From contig VDFB02275580.1 in the NCBI GenBank assembly GCA_007258455.2, positions 62,001-126,000 of the forward strand: 64,000 nucleotides of DNA, read 5' to 3'. The notes under the pieces were generated by a model. It saw nothing but the letters and a program-made list of their open reading frames with translations. It was not told the origin of the DNA and ran no database searches. Below, one piece after another: positions 44,744 through 56,454 of the stretch; position 1 is the first letter of the stretch, and every line of letters starts with the position of its first letter. The stretch is from Sequoia sempervirens. Taxonomy: Eukaryota > Streptophyta > Pinopsida > Cupressales > Cupressaceae. The translations under genes and the position numbers were made by a program.

Positions 44744-47700
44744 TGTTGGTTCTCAGTTGTGATCATATGGTTTGTCCTTGATGAAAAAATCCCTTTCAGT
44801 TGATTCTACTTGTTGACAGTTTCAGATTGGTTTCTCATGCTTTATCTTGGTATGGTTTTGTCTATATGGTTTACATGTCTTGGCATTCAGTGGACAGTTT
44901 ACATTTTGAATTTTAATATCTTATGGTACTGATCAGTTTGAGCTTCATGCAGTCTCTGGTTATCTTATTTGTACTTTGTTTCGGTGATAGAAAAAGAACA
45001 TTTCAGTGTGAAAATGCTAAGGTCTCTCTGATCCATTTTTCTGATAAACATCTATGTTGCCTTTCGGCAAGATGTTTCTGATGTCATGATGATTTTATTT
45101 TACATACAGCCAGCTTTCGGTGTGACATTCACGTGGTTTTGGCGACAGAGGAAAGGTCTATCGGCATAAGTATTTCTCACCACTGAGAGGTCTTACCGAA
45201 TGAGTTGGGTCTCATCGACTAATACATAAGGAGGTTCATCGGCGTAGGAAATCCCTATCGGCATGTTGTTTTCATCGAGTGCCTTGTGTCTTGTCGACCG
45301 GCACAAGAAAGAACATATCAGCAAGAGTTGCGGCATCGATATGATGTCTTAGCGAACTCATCTTGTCTCACTGACCGAAGGAAAAGGAACATATCGGTAG
45401 GAGTGTTGTATTCGGTATGTGGTCTCACCAAAGACATATTGTCTCACCGACTGTGCACCAAAAGGTCTTATCAGCAAAGGTTGTGGCTTCGATGAAATGT
45501 CATAGCAATTTTGTGGTGTCTTACCAACTTGTGCACAAATTTTATATCAGTATGAGTTAATGATATTCAGAGTAATGTCTCAACGACTTTGTTGGGTCTT
45601 GCCGACTAAGTCTTATGTGGGGCTTTCGACAAGAGGTTGGTATTGTCTTAGCGACTCAGAGTGGATAAAGATTTTCGGTATGACATAGTGTGCTCTCTGA
45701 GAGGTCTCCCCGACATTGATATGTCTCGGCGATGCATAAAACAAAAGGAACATTTCGGTATGACTCATGTGCATCAAAGAAAGGTCTTGGCGAGTTTGAT
45801 TTCTTATACCAACCGACAACATAAAGGTATTCATCTCAGTAAGAGTTAGGGTTTTCAGCGTGAGGTCTCGGCGAGTGACCTCCGGTCTCGCCGATGGAAC
45901 ACACAAGATGGTTCCATGGTTTGTCGGCATGAAGTTTGATTTTTCTCAGTGACACACAAGATAGTTGGTGACTTTCGGTATGACTCAAGCTTTCTACGAG
46001 AGGTCACCTCGATGACGGTATGCTATAGTGACACTCATAAGATAGAAGGATGCAATCGGCGAGAGAACCATTATGTTACAGTGACTCATAATGGATAAAG
46101 CCTTTTGGTGAAACATAATGAAATCTACATAATGTCTCCCCGACAGCAGAATGTCACAGCGACAAACAGCTCGAGATGACTAATGGCGATAAAGTTGCCT
46201 TCGGCATAGGTATTGAATTGTCATAGTGACATGTTTAATCACGGGGGCTCTCAGAAAAATAAATACTTGTCTACAAGATGTCTCTTTGATATCAAAAGGC
46301 TATAGCGATATTGAATGAAACAAAAGGGCATCTCGGTGAGAAACCTTCTTATGTCTCAGCGATTGGAAAGAACATAAAATATGAGCTCTCGGTGTGACAT
46401 AATGTATTCATTATGTCTTCTCCCCGACTCTGATGGGTCATGGCGAAAGCGATAACTAAGACGAATGTCTGGAAATTTAATTACCTTCGGCAGGACTATC
46501 TGGATGTCTCAGTGAACGATTAACAGACTCACTCATAGTGGCTGACATGGGTATTTCTAAATATAGTTGCAGGCCGACATCATTGGTTGGCATCGAATCT
46601 CAGAACGATTACATGGCAGAATATTCTTTCAGTTTATAATTTTCTGTTTTGGGCAGTCATGGTTTCGATGAGAATCTATCTGTTACTTTTTGAAATCTCT
46701 AGATTCAGTGCAGAAATTAATGCCCTATGTTCAAGGCATTACACTTACAAATATTTACTTTTCTGACACATTCCTAAAATGGCAAGAGAGTTTCAGTTTC
46801 CTCTGATAAACGAATCTTTGAAGATTTTTCTTTTGACAGACATACTAAAAGTATTGTAAAAGAAAAAAAAAGTGTTAAAAAACACAGTGAGGCTATTGAT
46901 TGTAATTCTGAGACATAGTTATTTTGGCTTAATCAAGAGATGTATTGGAAAACTCTGTGATACAAAATTTGGAAAACATGATGCATAATAGAGAGTTATG
47001 AGCTTAACTGAAAACAGAGAGATCCTCTGAGATATTATTATTGTTCTAAAAATAAATTGAGGGGTTGGTGCTCCTTGAGTTGGTGCCCCGAAATTAGCCT
47101 ATAAGGCATTGTTAACAGTGGTTTTTGAAGATTAAGCCAGTAAGGTAGTTTAGGAGTGGTTTTTCTACCCTAGGAGGGTTTTCCACTCGGTAAATCCTTT
47201 GTCTTATGGTCTCTTTGTTTTGGTGTCATAATGTTTCTTGATTGTGATCATTTTTATCTATCTGAACATTTTTGAATGATAGTTCCTTCATATCTACAAA
47301 TATTTAGTTCAAATATCTTGCACAAGTCATTACTAAAGAGTCTAATTCAAAAAGAAGCTTAAAAGTTCTCATTTGATTCATTGCTCAAGAATAGTTATAA
47401 TTTGCTAAAGGTGTTTGTTGTCTCAATACCTTTCTTGTCATTAAAGTTGCATTCAAATCAATTGTTTAAGAAGTGAGTCAATAATGTTGATCATCATTTG
47501 CACAATCTTATGAATTGCACCTGCACTGTCATCATGCTTTGATTGTTAATCAATGTTAGCCATAATTGTTTTGGAAAATGCAAGATATCTCACTCAAATC
47601 ACATGTTCATAAGTTGTCCAATAGATTGAGTTAATGTTGTCATATCCTTGTGCTTTCAAAAGTGATTACTCTACTCCTTTGTTGAAAGAAAAGGAAATCA

Positions 47701-47782
47701 AAATTAAAAATCTTGGTCGAAGTAGAAAATTTTTTGACACTGATTCAGCCCCCCCTCTCAGTGTCTGTCCATAACTCCAACA
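44744..47782 (+). mobile_element. Solo LTR (3039 bp) with 5-bp target duplication
   Basis: It starts TGTTGG and ends CCAACA, flanked on both sides by AAAAG. The 3' part (GATTCAGCCCCCCCTCTCAG) resembles the end of element D's LTR (GATTCACCCCCCCTCTCAG). No primer site or polypurine tract adjoins it, so it is a solo LTR formed by recombination. It is inserted in transposon-like unit copy 2, whose halves align with 7489-7760 of copy 1 across the site. Orientation follows the D-type end. Confidence 0.85.
45040..46520. repeat. Degenerate tandem array of about 77-bp units inside the solo LTR
   Basis: Phrases of the type TCGGTATGA, GTCTCACCGAC and TGTCTCGGCGA recur about every 77 bp (units of 76-81 bp, some shortened to about 50-60) for roughly 1.5 kb. 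Identity between units is low. Confidence 0.7.
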
Positions 47783-48160
47783 AAAAGTTGATAGAAAATA
47801 GGGAATATGCCATTGTCGACCATACAAAGCAAGTTGCAGACCCGAAGTGTACTTGTTTGACAATAACTTTTTTTTAAAAAGTCAAAAATAACTCGAGATC
47901 CTATTTAATAAATGGGATCTCGCTCTATAAATCAGGATCTTGTTTAGTAAATGGGATCTCGTAGTAAACGAAATCCTATTTAATAAATGGGATCCCGATC
48001 CATTTTCAATGGAAAAATAGGAAACGGGATCCCGTTTACTAAAAGGGATCCTGTTTTATGAAATTTCAATTGTAGGCTAGGTTTTTGCTTTGTTAACAGG
48101 TTCATGAAAAGGGTTGGGGAGCTGAACCTAGGCCCTGGACTTGGTTTGACTTGCAAGTTG
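47783..48160. repeat. Transposon-like unit copy 2 continued, with palindromic GGGATCTCG array
   Basis: 47890-48055 contains repeated GGGATCTCG/CGAGATCC and TTAATAAATGGGATC words, many in inverted pairs. It occupies the position of the ACGTGTTATA array of copy 1. No gene. Confidence 0.5.
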
Positions 48161-48935
48161 AAGGTCCTAGAAATGTCACAAGAAAATAGTGACTTCGGGC
48201 ATATGTTTGAAGACCATTTTTGCAAAAAATTTTGATAAAATTAAAACCCACTATAGATGAGATAGTGTAGATTCCAAATATGTAATTTTAAAAAAAATGG
48301 ATTATTTTTTTTATTTCTCAATTAATTTTTGATGAAACAAGTCCATAAACTTGAATTATCAAGTTTTTTTAGTATTTTAATAACTTTTTATTAACATAAT
48401 TTTTTGAAAAAAAAATTGTACAAAAGCGTACTTCAGACAATCCTTTTCAATTTAAAAAAAATCAAAAAATGATAAGTTTAGGTCATCTTATTCGTGGTGT
48501 ATGTGACAATTTTTCAAAACACCAAATATGGCCAGTAAAAATTTAACAAAAAAAATATTCAATAAAAAATTACAAAAATATAGAAAGCGTGCTTTAGTGA
48601 GTTACAAATCTTTTCCCAAAAGGATTTAGAAAAATATGATTACTTAGGTCAAAATATGGATGACGTACACATGCATGGTATAGTAAAAAAAGGGGACTTT
48701 TAAACAATGGTTTTTAGAAAAGCCTATTGAAATCAATTTGTATCATCTAGGTATTGAAATAAATTACATATTTGGAAACTAGACTCTGAGTACTACATTT
48801 TATGATTTGTGAATTTTTTTAAGATTCCATCTCTAAGTGCTTCAAATTTTATGGTCAAATGTGACAAATTATGAAAATCAGGGAAAACACTTCCACTTTT
48901 TGGCCAAAAAGCAGACTCAACTTCTTGCCAGCACC
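48161..48935. repeat. Dispersed non-coding repeat, pair of 8100-8910
   Basis: It aligns with 8160-8910 (ACATGCATGGTATAG, AACACTTCCA, ACTTCTTGCC at the end). It abuts the copia relic. Confidence 0.65.
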
Positions 48936-48944
48936 CATTACACT

Positions 48945-50250
48945 ATACTATGCATGCATCCAGCTTGTACAAAGTGCCAACTGAAACACCTTTAGCTAAC
49001 ACCATAGCTCCTATCATCATCTTGCATCTTCCACTACAGAAAATAAATTGCACTCTTGAATCATTCAGTTTACTCACAAAAAGCAAGTTTCATGCCAAAC
49101 CTAGGATATGTAAGACACCATCAATACCCTTCACTCTTCCATCAGGAAATGTAATTTTGACTCTTCCACGGCCAACTATCTTCAAGTGAGAGTCATTACC
49201 TAGGTACACCTTACCACCATCATACTCTTCATACTTCAAAAACCAACCTCTATGAGAGGTCATGTGAAAGGATGCACCCGAACCTATCAACCACACATAT
49301 TTTGATGCATGGGTTGCCAAGGCTGCAACAAATAATTATGCTTCATCTTGAGATGATTTATCAAATTCAAAATTAGAGAAAGACTTGTTTTTCTTCTGAT
49401 CCTTGTAGTATTTCCAAAAATGACCAGTTTTTCCATAGTTCCAACATTTTTCCTTGAAATTCTTACCAAGAGAGTTAGATCTACCTGGAGACTTTGACTT
49501 TGATTTCTTGTCCTCTTTGTCTTTCTACTTTGGTCTTCCATGGACAAGGGATTCCTTGGCCATCTTAGAAGACTTTCTTTACATCTCTTCAAATAACAAC
49601 GAAAAAACCACCTCGTCCATATTGAAAGTGGTTGTTGTGCTTCCAATAGTCATCACTAAGTGATCCCATGAGTCTAGCAAAGAACACAACAAGAGAATGC
49701 AATGGTATTGTTCATCAATATTGTCTCCAATGGAACCTAGTTGAGCAGTCAACATGTTAAATGCATTCAGATGGTCTACCATGGATCCTCCATCTTCCAT
49801 CTTCAGGGAATACATCTTATTTCTCAGGAATAGCTTGTTTACCAAGGATTTAGCCTAATAAATGTCTCCAAGTTTCTTCCACAAAGAAGCAGAGGTCTTC
49901 TCTTCATGAACATTTAGGAGAATAGAATCATCCAAATAGAATCTAATGAGATCCTTAGCTTTCTGATCCATGAGATCCCAGTCTTCTTTTTTCATGCTCA
50001 TTAGTCTGGTTCAAAAAATCACAATTCATAGATCATGATCTATAAGCATGTCTTCCATCTTTAGCCTCCAAAGCTCAAAGTTACCACCATTAAACTTCTC
50101 CATCTCAATCCTCCTAGATGTGCATGCCATCTCTTTCTTGCAACAAGGTCACAAAATGAACTTCTACAAAGCTCCCTCTAAAACAAAGATCAACTTAAAA
50201 ACCCCTTCTAACCCAACAAAGGAATCAAGGTTGTCCAGGCTCTAATACAA
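48945..50250 (-). pseudogene. Ty1/copia gag-protease relic (2)
   Basis: Minus-strand order: gag 49845-49579 (KLFLRNKMYSLKMEDGGSM, DHLNAFNMLTAQL, a UBN2-type gag). Then a zinc knuckle near 49440 (CWNYGKTGHFWKYY, with the last Cys lost). The protease frame 49320-49090 reads WLIGSGASFHMTSHRGWF, with Gly replacing the catalytic Asp, and GRGRVKITFPDGRVKG. The GAG-pre-integrase end is near 48960 (GTLYKLDAC). It stops abruptly at the 48161-48935 repeat, with no integrase or RT. Frameshifts and stops show it is inactive. Confidence 0.8.
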
Positions 50251-50258
50251 TCTAAAAG
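50243..50258 (-). promoter_or_regulatory. Degenerate initiator-Met primer binding site
   Basis: The minus strand reads TTGTATTAGAGCC, a diverged TGGTATCAGAGC, just upstream of copia relic 2. Confidence 0.55.
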
Positions 50259-50952
50259 GAATTCAAGTAAGCGGAAATAATTTCCTACACTAATCTAAGT
50301 AGGGGAGAGTTACGAAAAATTTCTACAAACACCTTATACAGTTATAGGAAGAGATTCGCATACAAAGAATAATATAGAACAACAAATACTCATAAAGCAA
50401 TGACACCAGATATATGTAGGGAAAACCCTTTCGGGTAAAAACCCCACCCTCCAAAAGTATAATACTTCTGTATTACCTCAAATAAGGATTACAATGCATC
50501 TTCAAGTATAAAGCTTCTTCAACAAGTGTTTTGTATCAAACACATATTCTAGAGTGAATCTGGTAGCACTTTGTTACTTGCAAACAAACTATGCATTCTA
50601 CAATACAAGGCATACAATATATTAAGAGATACAAGCTAGAAGAAGAATCTAGAAGAGGATGGGCATCCAAATCCACATGGCACAATAGCCCATGCCATAG
50701 ACATACATTTGGACACTTGTACAATATTCCCTTACACCTCTTACAACCTTCATAACATGCAATATTCTCTCCTCAAGCTTGGGCACCCAAAATATGCTAA
50801 TAATGGCCTATGATAGATGCCTTACAACTATCATAAAATTTGTCATAAATCTATCATAAAATCAATCATCGAATCCAGCATAGAATCTGTCATAATTGAC
50901 CAAAATATTTGATTCTCTTATAGCCTATCATAACCCAACTTGGGTGCCAACA
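50259..50952 (-). repeat. Probable 5' LTR of copia relic 2
   Basis: The minus strand begins TGTTGGCACCCAAGTTGGG at 50952. It contains repeated ATCATAAAATC-type words (50830-50900) and ends near the degenerate primer site. The 3' end is unclear. Confidence 0.45.
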
Positions 50953-51179
50953 TTCTCCATGCACAAAGATTCCTTATGATGTGTCATAGAATCTGTCATA
51001 AGTTAAAGATTTCAAAATGGGACACCTATCTCCACTTGGGATGATGATGTGTCATCCAGTCACCTCCAACGGAGATGCCACCCAGCCGGTGGGTTCCAAT
51101 TTATGACATGACAATATAGGAAATTAAATAATACAAATAAATAAAATAATACATCAAATTAAACATGTTAGGAATCCAA
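50953..51179. other. Gene-free spacer
   Basis: No supported feature. Confidence 0.4.
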
Positions 51180-52580
51180 GGTTGAGACACCTTAATCCCA
51201 ATAGAATGAAGAGAAAGAGATGACTAAGAAGTGATAAAGAGGTTGGAAAGGAGTGACTCATATTCTTAGAGAGGGGAGAGGTAGAGAGGTGAGGGGAGAG
51301 ATAGAAAAAATGAGAGAGAGAAGTTCACAAAGAGGGAAAGAGGGGTAAGGAGGGGGGAGAGAGGTGGGGAGGGAGGAATATAACTAGAGATCCTTGAGAG
51401 ATATAGAGGTGAGAGACCTACAACCTAGGGATAGAGGGGTGAGAGACATAGGGGGGAGATAGGCATCAGAGAGATAGAGCGAGTAGAGGGGTGGGTAATG
51501 ATACGAGGAGTGAGAGACCAAGAGATGGCTATGGAGGGATGGAGAGGTAGACAAGGAGTGACTGAGAGACCCAGAGAGAGGAGAGGTATATAGGTGAGGG
51601 GGGGGAAGAGGTGAGAGATAGAAGAGAAGGTGAGAGATAGAAGAGAAGGAGAGAGAAAGGGAAGTATTGGTAGAGGAGTAAGAAGGGATAGAGGGAGAGT
51701 TAGACATGGAGGAAGTGAGAGGAATATGGAAGGATTTAGAGAGGTGGTGATGTAGAGAGGGGAGGGACAAAGAAGGGGAGAGAGAGAGAGAGAAGAAAAA
51801 AGAGAAAGAGATGGCTAAGGAGGGATATAGAAGCTGGCAAGGAGAGACTCAGATACTTAGAGAGGGGAGAGAGAGAAGAAAATGAGAGAGAAGTTCACAA
51901 AGATGGAAAGAGGGGTAAGGAGGAGGGACATAGGTGTAGATGGAGGGAAATAACTAGAGAGACCTGAGAGATATAGAGGTGAGAGACCTACAACCTAGGG
52001 AGAGAGGGTGAGATACATAAGGGAAGAGATATGGGTAAGAGACATATGGGGAGTAGAGAGGTGGGTAATAAGATAAGGAGGGAGAGACCTAGAGATGAAT
52101 AAGGAGGGATGGAGAGGTAGAAAATGAGTGACTGAGAGACCTAGAGGGGGAGGTAGAGAGGTGAGGGGGAGAGAGAGGTGAGAGATAGAAGAGAGGGAGA
52201 GAGAAAGGGAAGTATTGATAGAGGAGTAAGAAGGGATGGAGGGAGAGGTAGAATTGGAGGGAGTGAGAGGCATAGGGAAGGAGAAGTTAGAGAGGTGATG
52301 ATATAGAGAGGGAAGGGACAAAGAAGAGGAGAGTGAGAAGAAAGATGGGAAAGAGATGGATAAGGAGGGATAAAGATACTAGAAAGAAGAGACTCTGATG
52401 CTTACAGAGGGGAGAGGTAAAGAGGTGAGGGGGGGAGAGAAGAAAATGAGAGAGAGAAGTTCACAAAGAGGGAAAGAGGGGTATGGAGGAGGGAGAGAGG
52501 TGCAGAGGGAAGGAAATAACTAGAGAGCCCAGGGAGATATAGATGTGAGAGACCTATAGCCTAGGGACAAATGGATGATA
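51180..52580. repeat. Purine-rich satellite with a period of about 568 bp
   Basis: The plus strand is almost wholly G and A. The marker AAGTTCACAA occurs at 51321, 51891 and 52457 (spacings 570 and 566) in matching contexts (ACCTACAACCTAGGG, GAGAGAGGTG). Ser/Pro/Leu-rich ORFs on the other strand are composition artefacts. Confidence 0.8.
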
Positions 52581-52953
52581 TGTTGCATAGATGGTTGTTG
52601 TTGCATCAAAAGATTGACCTGTTAATGCCCGATACAATCGCCAAAGTTAATGAATCCATGGGAGGTGATTAAGCCATGTCACAAACCCAAGTGTTGCACT
52701 TTACAACACAAGGAGACCAAGGATGCACACCTTGCCACAATCCCCTCAGTGCAAGCGAGGGGTCTGAACCCATGACCCGAGCTTTGATACCAATTGTTGC
52801 ATAGAAGATTTATGTTGCACCCAAATATCGACCTATTAATGACTGATACAACTGCCAAAGTTAATAAATCCATGGGAGGTGGTTAAGCCATGTCATGAAC
52901 CCAAGTGTTGCACTACACAACACAAGGAGACCAAGGGCTCACACCTTGCAACA
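52581..52953 (-). mobile_element. TRIM: 373-bp miniature LTR retrotransposon
   Basis: Two 159-bp LTRs (52581-52739 and 52795-52953, about 86% identical by eye, TGTTGCA...TGCAACA type ends) flank a 55-bp interior. The interior has an initiator-Met-like primer site (minus TGGTATCAAAGC) and a polypurine stretch (TGAGGGGATTG). Flanks TGATA and TGAGA are a 5-bp target duplication with one change. It has no coding capacity. Confidence 0.9.
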
Positions 52954-53710
52954 TGAGAGACATAAGGGGAGAGATAGGGGTGAGAGATACAAAGGGAGTA
53001 GAGAGGTGGGTAATAAGACAAGGGAGAGGTAGAGAAGTAAAGAGGGAAGGATGGAGAGTCATGGAGATGGGTAGAGAGAGAGGGTGGGAGGGAGAGGTTG
53101 TGATCGAGAGAAAGGAGAGAAATGGGAAAGAAACAATATGGGAAAGAAACAATAACAGAGGGACAAAGAAGAAGAGAGAGGTAGGGAGAAAGGATATAGA
53201 TGGGGGTAAGGAGGAAGGTAAGGTAGAGAGGGAGCTATAGGGAGATAGAGTGGGAGAGACCTAGAGAGTGGAGATAGAAAAGAGAGGGAGAGAGAAATGA
53301 AAGTATCGGTAGAGGAGTAATAAGGGATGGAGGGAAAGGTACACATTGAGGGAGTGAGAGACATAGGGAGGAGGATATAAAGAGGTGATGACCTATAGAA
53401 GGGAGGGAGAGCTCAAATATGAGAGAGAGAAGAATTAGATGAGAGATATAGGGGGAGAGAGGTAGGTAATGAGACAAAGAGGGAGAGACTTGGAGATGGG
53501 GAGAGAGAGAGGTTGGGAGGGAGAGTTAGTGATTGAGAGAAAGGAGAGAGATGGGTGAGAAATATTAACAAAGGGAGAGAGAAGAAGAGAGAGGCAAGGA
53601 TGGAGATGGGGTTAAGGAGGGAAGGAAAGATAGAGAGGGTGGGTGAGACCTAGAGAGGGTTGAGATAGAATAGGGTAAGTATTGGTTAAGAGGGAAGGAG
53701 GTAGAGAGGG
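52954..53710. repeat. Purine-rich satellite, continuation
   Basis: It has the same G/A-rich character and phrases (GAGAGACCTAGAGA, AGTATCGGTAGAGGAGTAA) as 51180-52580, but is more diverged. No gene. Confidence 0.7.
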
Positions 53711-54338
53711 AGTGAAAATTAAAACCTCAACTATCCATTATTGACCATAAACCATAAACTCTAAGCCTTATCAAAGTTGGGGAGAGATAGACAAAGAGAA
53801 AGCAAAGTTGGCTTTAGTATTTGTCAATGCAATCAATTTGGCAAGCACCAAATTCTACACTCACCAAATTGATTGCTTTGGGAAATACCAAACCAAAGGG
53901 TTGGATTTTTCCTTGGGCATCCAACACAAAGGATTGGAAAACCTTTTCATGCCAAGCACATGATTTTGTGAAAGTGAATTTTTTTTAACATTTTTAGATG
54001 TGCTAATTGTCAAGTTTGCTCATCTTTCACTACAAGTTTATAAAAAATCATGATGACATTAAGCTCTCTCTTACCTATATAACCATATAATTTTTTTAAC
54101 GTTTTGATTATTTTAAGGTTTTCATCTATAAGTTCTCTTGTTAGTGCCTCTGGTTTTTGTCAAAAACCAGCATGTGCTAGTTTTGGTATTGATGTTTACT
54201 CGTTCATCAAATTTTGAAACAAAATACATTTTTTAAAACTAGAGTGCATTCTACACATAATGAAAAAAATGATTTTGGATTAGTTCTCAAAAATATTAGG
54301 GGGGAGAATGCTCACATTTTAGTTTTTCAAGATTTGTA
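53711..54338. other. Gene-free spacer
   Basis: No supported feature between the satellite and element D. Confidence 0.4.
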
Positions 54339-55394
54339 TGTTCGAATCAAGCAACACTGAGAGGGGGGGTGAATCAGTGTTGTGCAAATTTTAACTTTAT
54401 TAATCTGTTCTCTCAAGTTCCTAAAACATCCAATCAAAAGAAAGATGGATGAACATAAAACAATAAGCCACAACACCATAACACAAGGATTTTTACGTGG
54501 AAACCCTGTCAAGGGAAAAACCACGGTGGAGGTCAATCCACAATTTGAGTACTCAAAATATAAGTGTTTTACAAAATGGGAATGCACTTGCATTCAGGCA
54601 CACTGCCTAGAGGTCACTGCTCAAAATAAAGAAGGCTCATTTCCTTACAAAATATTTGGATTACATCAAAAGGTTGAACTAAGAAAGTCACATCTACAAA
54701 TTCCTGATTATAGTTCTGGTTAGGCTCATGGATTGGATTTTGGACCTTCTTTCTGATTCTACACTTCATTGTTCTGCCTCAATTTGCTTCAAAAAATCCT
54801 CTTCTACACAAGTGAAACTTGCATAATTGCTCAAATACTCTTTTGATATTCGCAACATACATCAACACATCTCGAACACCATACAAAATGAATTAACCGA
54901 TCTCTTATATATATCTGCCACTAAGGATTCAATAGTTATATGTTGGCTTCAATAAAATAGAAAATATTTTCCAACTGTCAGCTCAAATCATGAATAACAT
55001 TCAATGCACATCTATCAAAATCAACCACAGCATAGTGATGACCCAAAACAAAATCTCCAACATAAAAATACTCCAAAAAATTTCACCTTAAACATCCACA
55101 ACACCCCACATTTACTTAGTCGACCTTCATACACTGCTGAACATAAAATCGAATAACCGGATCTCCTAACTCGTACACCACTTGATGCGAATTCACAAAA
55201 CTTGAGAATAAGAGATTCCAAATACCCAACGACCTTCCTTGAGATCCACAACCAAAACTAATAAACTGATAATGCAAACCACTTAACAGATTCAACTTCA
55301 ATTAAATACCCTGTTCTTTACTATGTCTTTCAATATGATCAGATACTGAAGTGCAGACCAGATCAATGACAACACCAAAATCCATATGCCATCA
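54339..55394 (-). repeat. 3' LTR of element D
   Basis: The plus strand begins TGTTCGAATCAAGCAACACT and ends ATATGCCATCA. A TATA box (TATATATA, 54907-54914) is conserved at 59714-59721 in the other LTR. Confidence 0.8.
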
Positions 55395-55990
55395 ATCTCC
55401 CCCTTTGGAATTGATGGAAACACTTAGTGAAAAATGACTAAGTGTCAGAACCTTCAAAACTTCAAAAATCCATAGCTGACAAAACTCCCCCTGAGTTTGA
55501 TAAGGCATTTTTCACTGCTCTCTCTCCCCCTTTGACATTAATGACAAAAAGATAATAAAATATTTTCTTTCTCCCCCTACGAAGTGTAATAAAAAACTTA
55601 CTTATTCAAAAATTTGAAGAAATACAACCGCTATTTGTGTTAGAAAATTATTTTGTACTTTTCCTTCGTTTCTAGGAGAAACTTTTTCCATGCTTCTACT
55701 GCAATCTCAGTGATTATGATCATGTTGTTGTTTTTAGATGTTCGGTTGATAATATTGATGAGTGATTCCAGAATGGTGAAGGCTTCTTCTAATACTTCTC
55801 TTTTCCTCAATATCTCAATTAATTGTTTCAGCCTGCATTCGGTTATGTACTTTACTTTCCAAAAGGTGTCAAAAATCCTACTCCTAGTGTTCTAAACATT
55901 TGTATGCTCTATCTATAATTCCTGAATCCTTTTCTTGATTGCACCATCATGATCCTGAGACATGTTAAAATTTTGTCCAATACTATTTAG
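55395..55990 (-). promoter_or_regulatory. Polypurine tract and 3' untranslated part of element D
   Basis: The minus strand has four GGGGGAG polypurine stretches (about 55397, 55484, 55526 and 55571); the one nearest the LTR is the likely priming tract. There is no supported ORF. Confidence 0.55.
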
Positions 55991-56299
55991 TTATGTTTCA
56001 ATTTGTTCCAACTTTTCTTTGTACTTGTTGATCACATGAGGCCATTGAAGATAGTAGTTATAGATGTTGTTTTTTGTGCTTATGCATTGCCTTAATTGAT
56101 TCATGTTCCTTTTCAATTTGGTAAATGACAATCTATATTTCTTCTTTAGGTGTAGAATTACTTCTTCTTCCTTGTTCTGAAAATCTGAGTCCATGATTTC
56201 CTTGATGCATTCAGTCATCTCTTCAGGCAATGCATTCTGCAAACTCTCCAATTTGATATGATTGTGCACAAGATGAGCACTTAGTATGCTTAATATCAT
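55991..56299 (-). CDS. Unknown short ORF of element D
   Basis: A frame of about 100 codons, Glu/Lys-rich and predicted helical (EEMTECIKEIMDSDFQNKEE, LHLKKKYRLSFTKLKR). It follows the larger unknown frame in the same orientation and may be its frameshifted continuation. No family recognised. Confidence 0.3.
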   Translation of the reverse strand: MILSILSAHLVHNHIKLESLQNALPEEMTECIKEIMDSDFQNKEEEVILHLKKKYRLSFTKLKRNMNQLRQCISTKNNIYNYYLQWPHVINKYKEKLEQIET

Positions 56300-56454
56300 G
56301 TCTTGCTCATATGAAGGTCTGATAGACTGGATATGTTCCCAATTTTTTGCATTCCATCTTCCTCATGAATAACCTACATTAGCTCGTCTTTGGTTAAATC
56401 ACATTCTCCTTCACTTTCTTTTGTCATTTCCTTTTATTGTTTTGGTTCAACTAT

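Noticed and set aside
51384..53477. Ser/Pro/Leu-rich ORFs on the minus strand
   Set aside because: They are translations of a purine-rich satellite and have no conserved start, domain or homologue.
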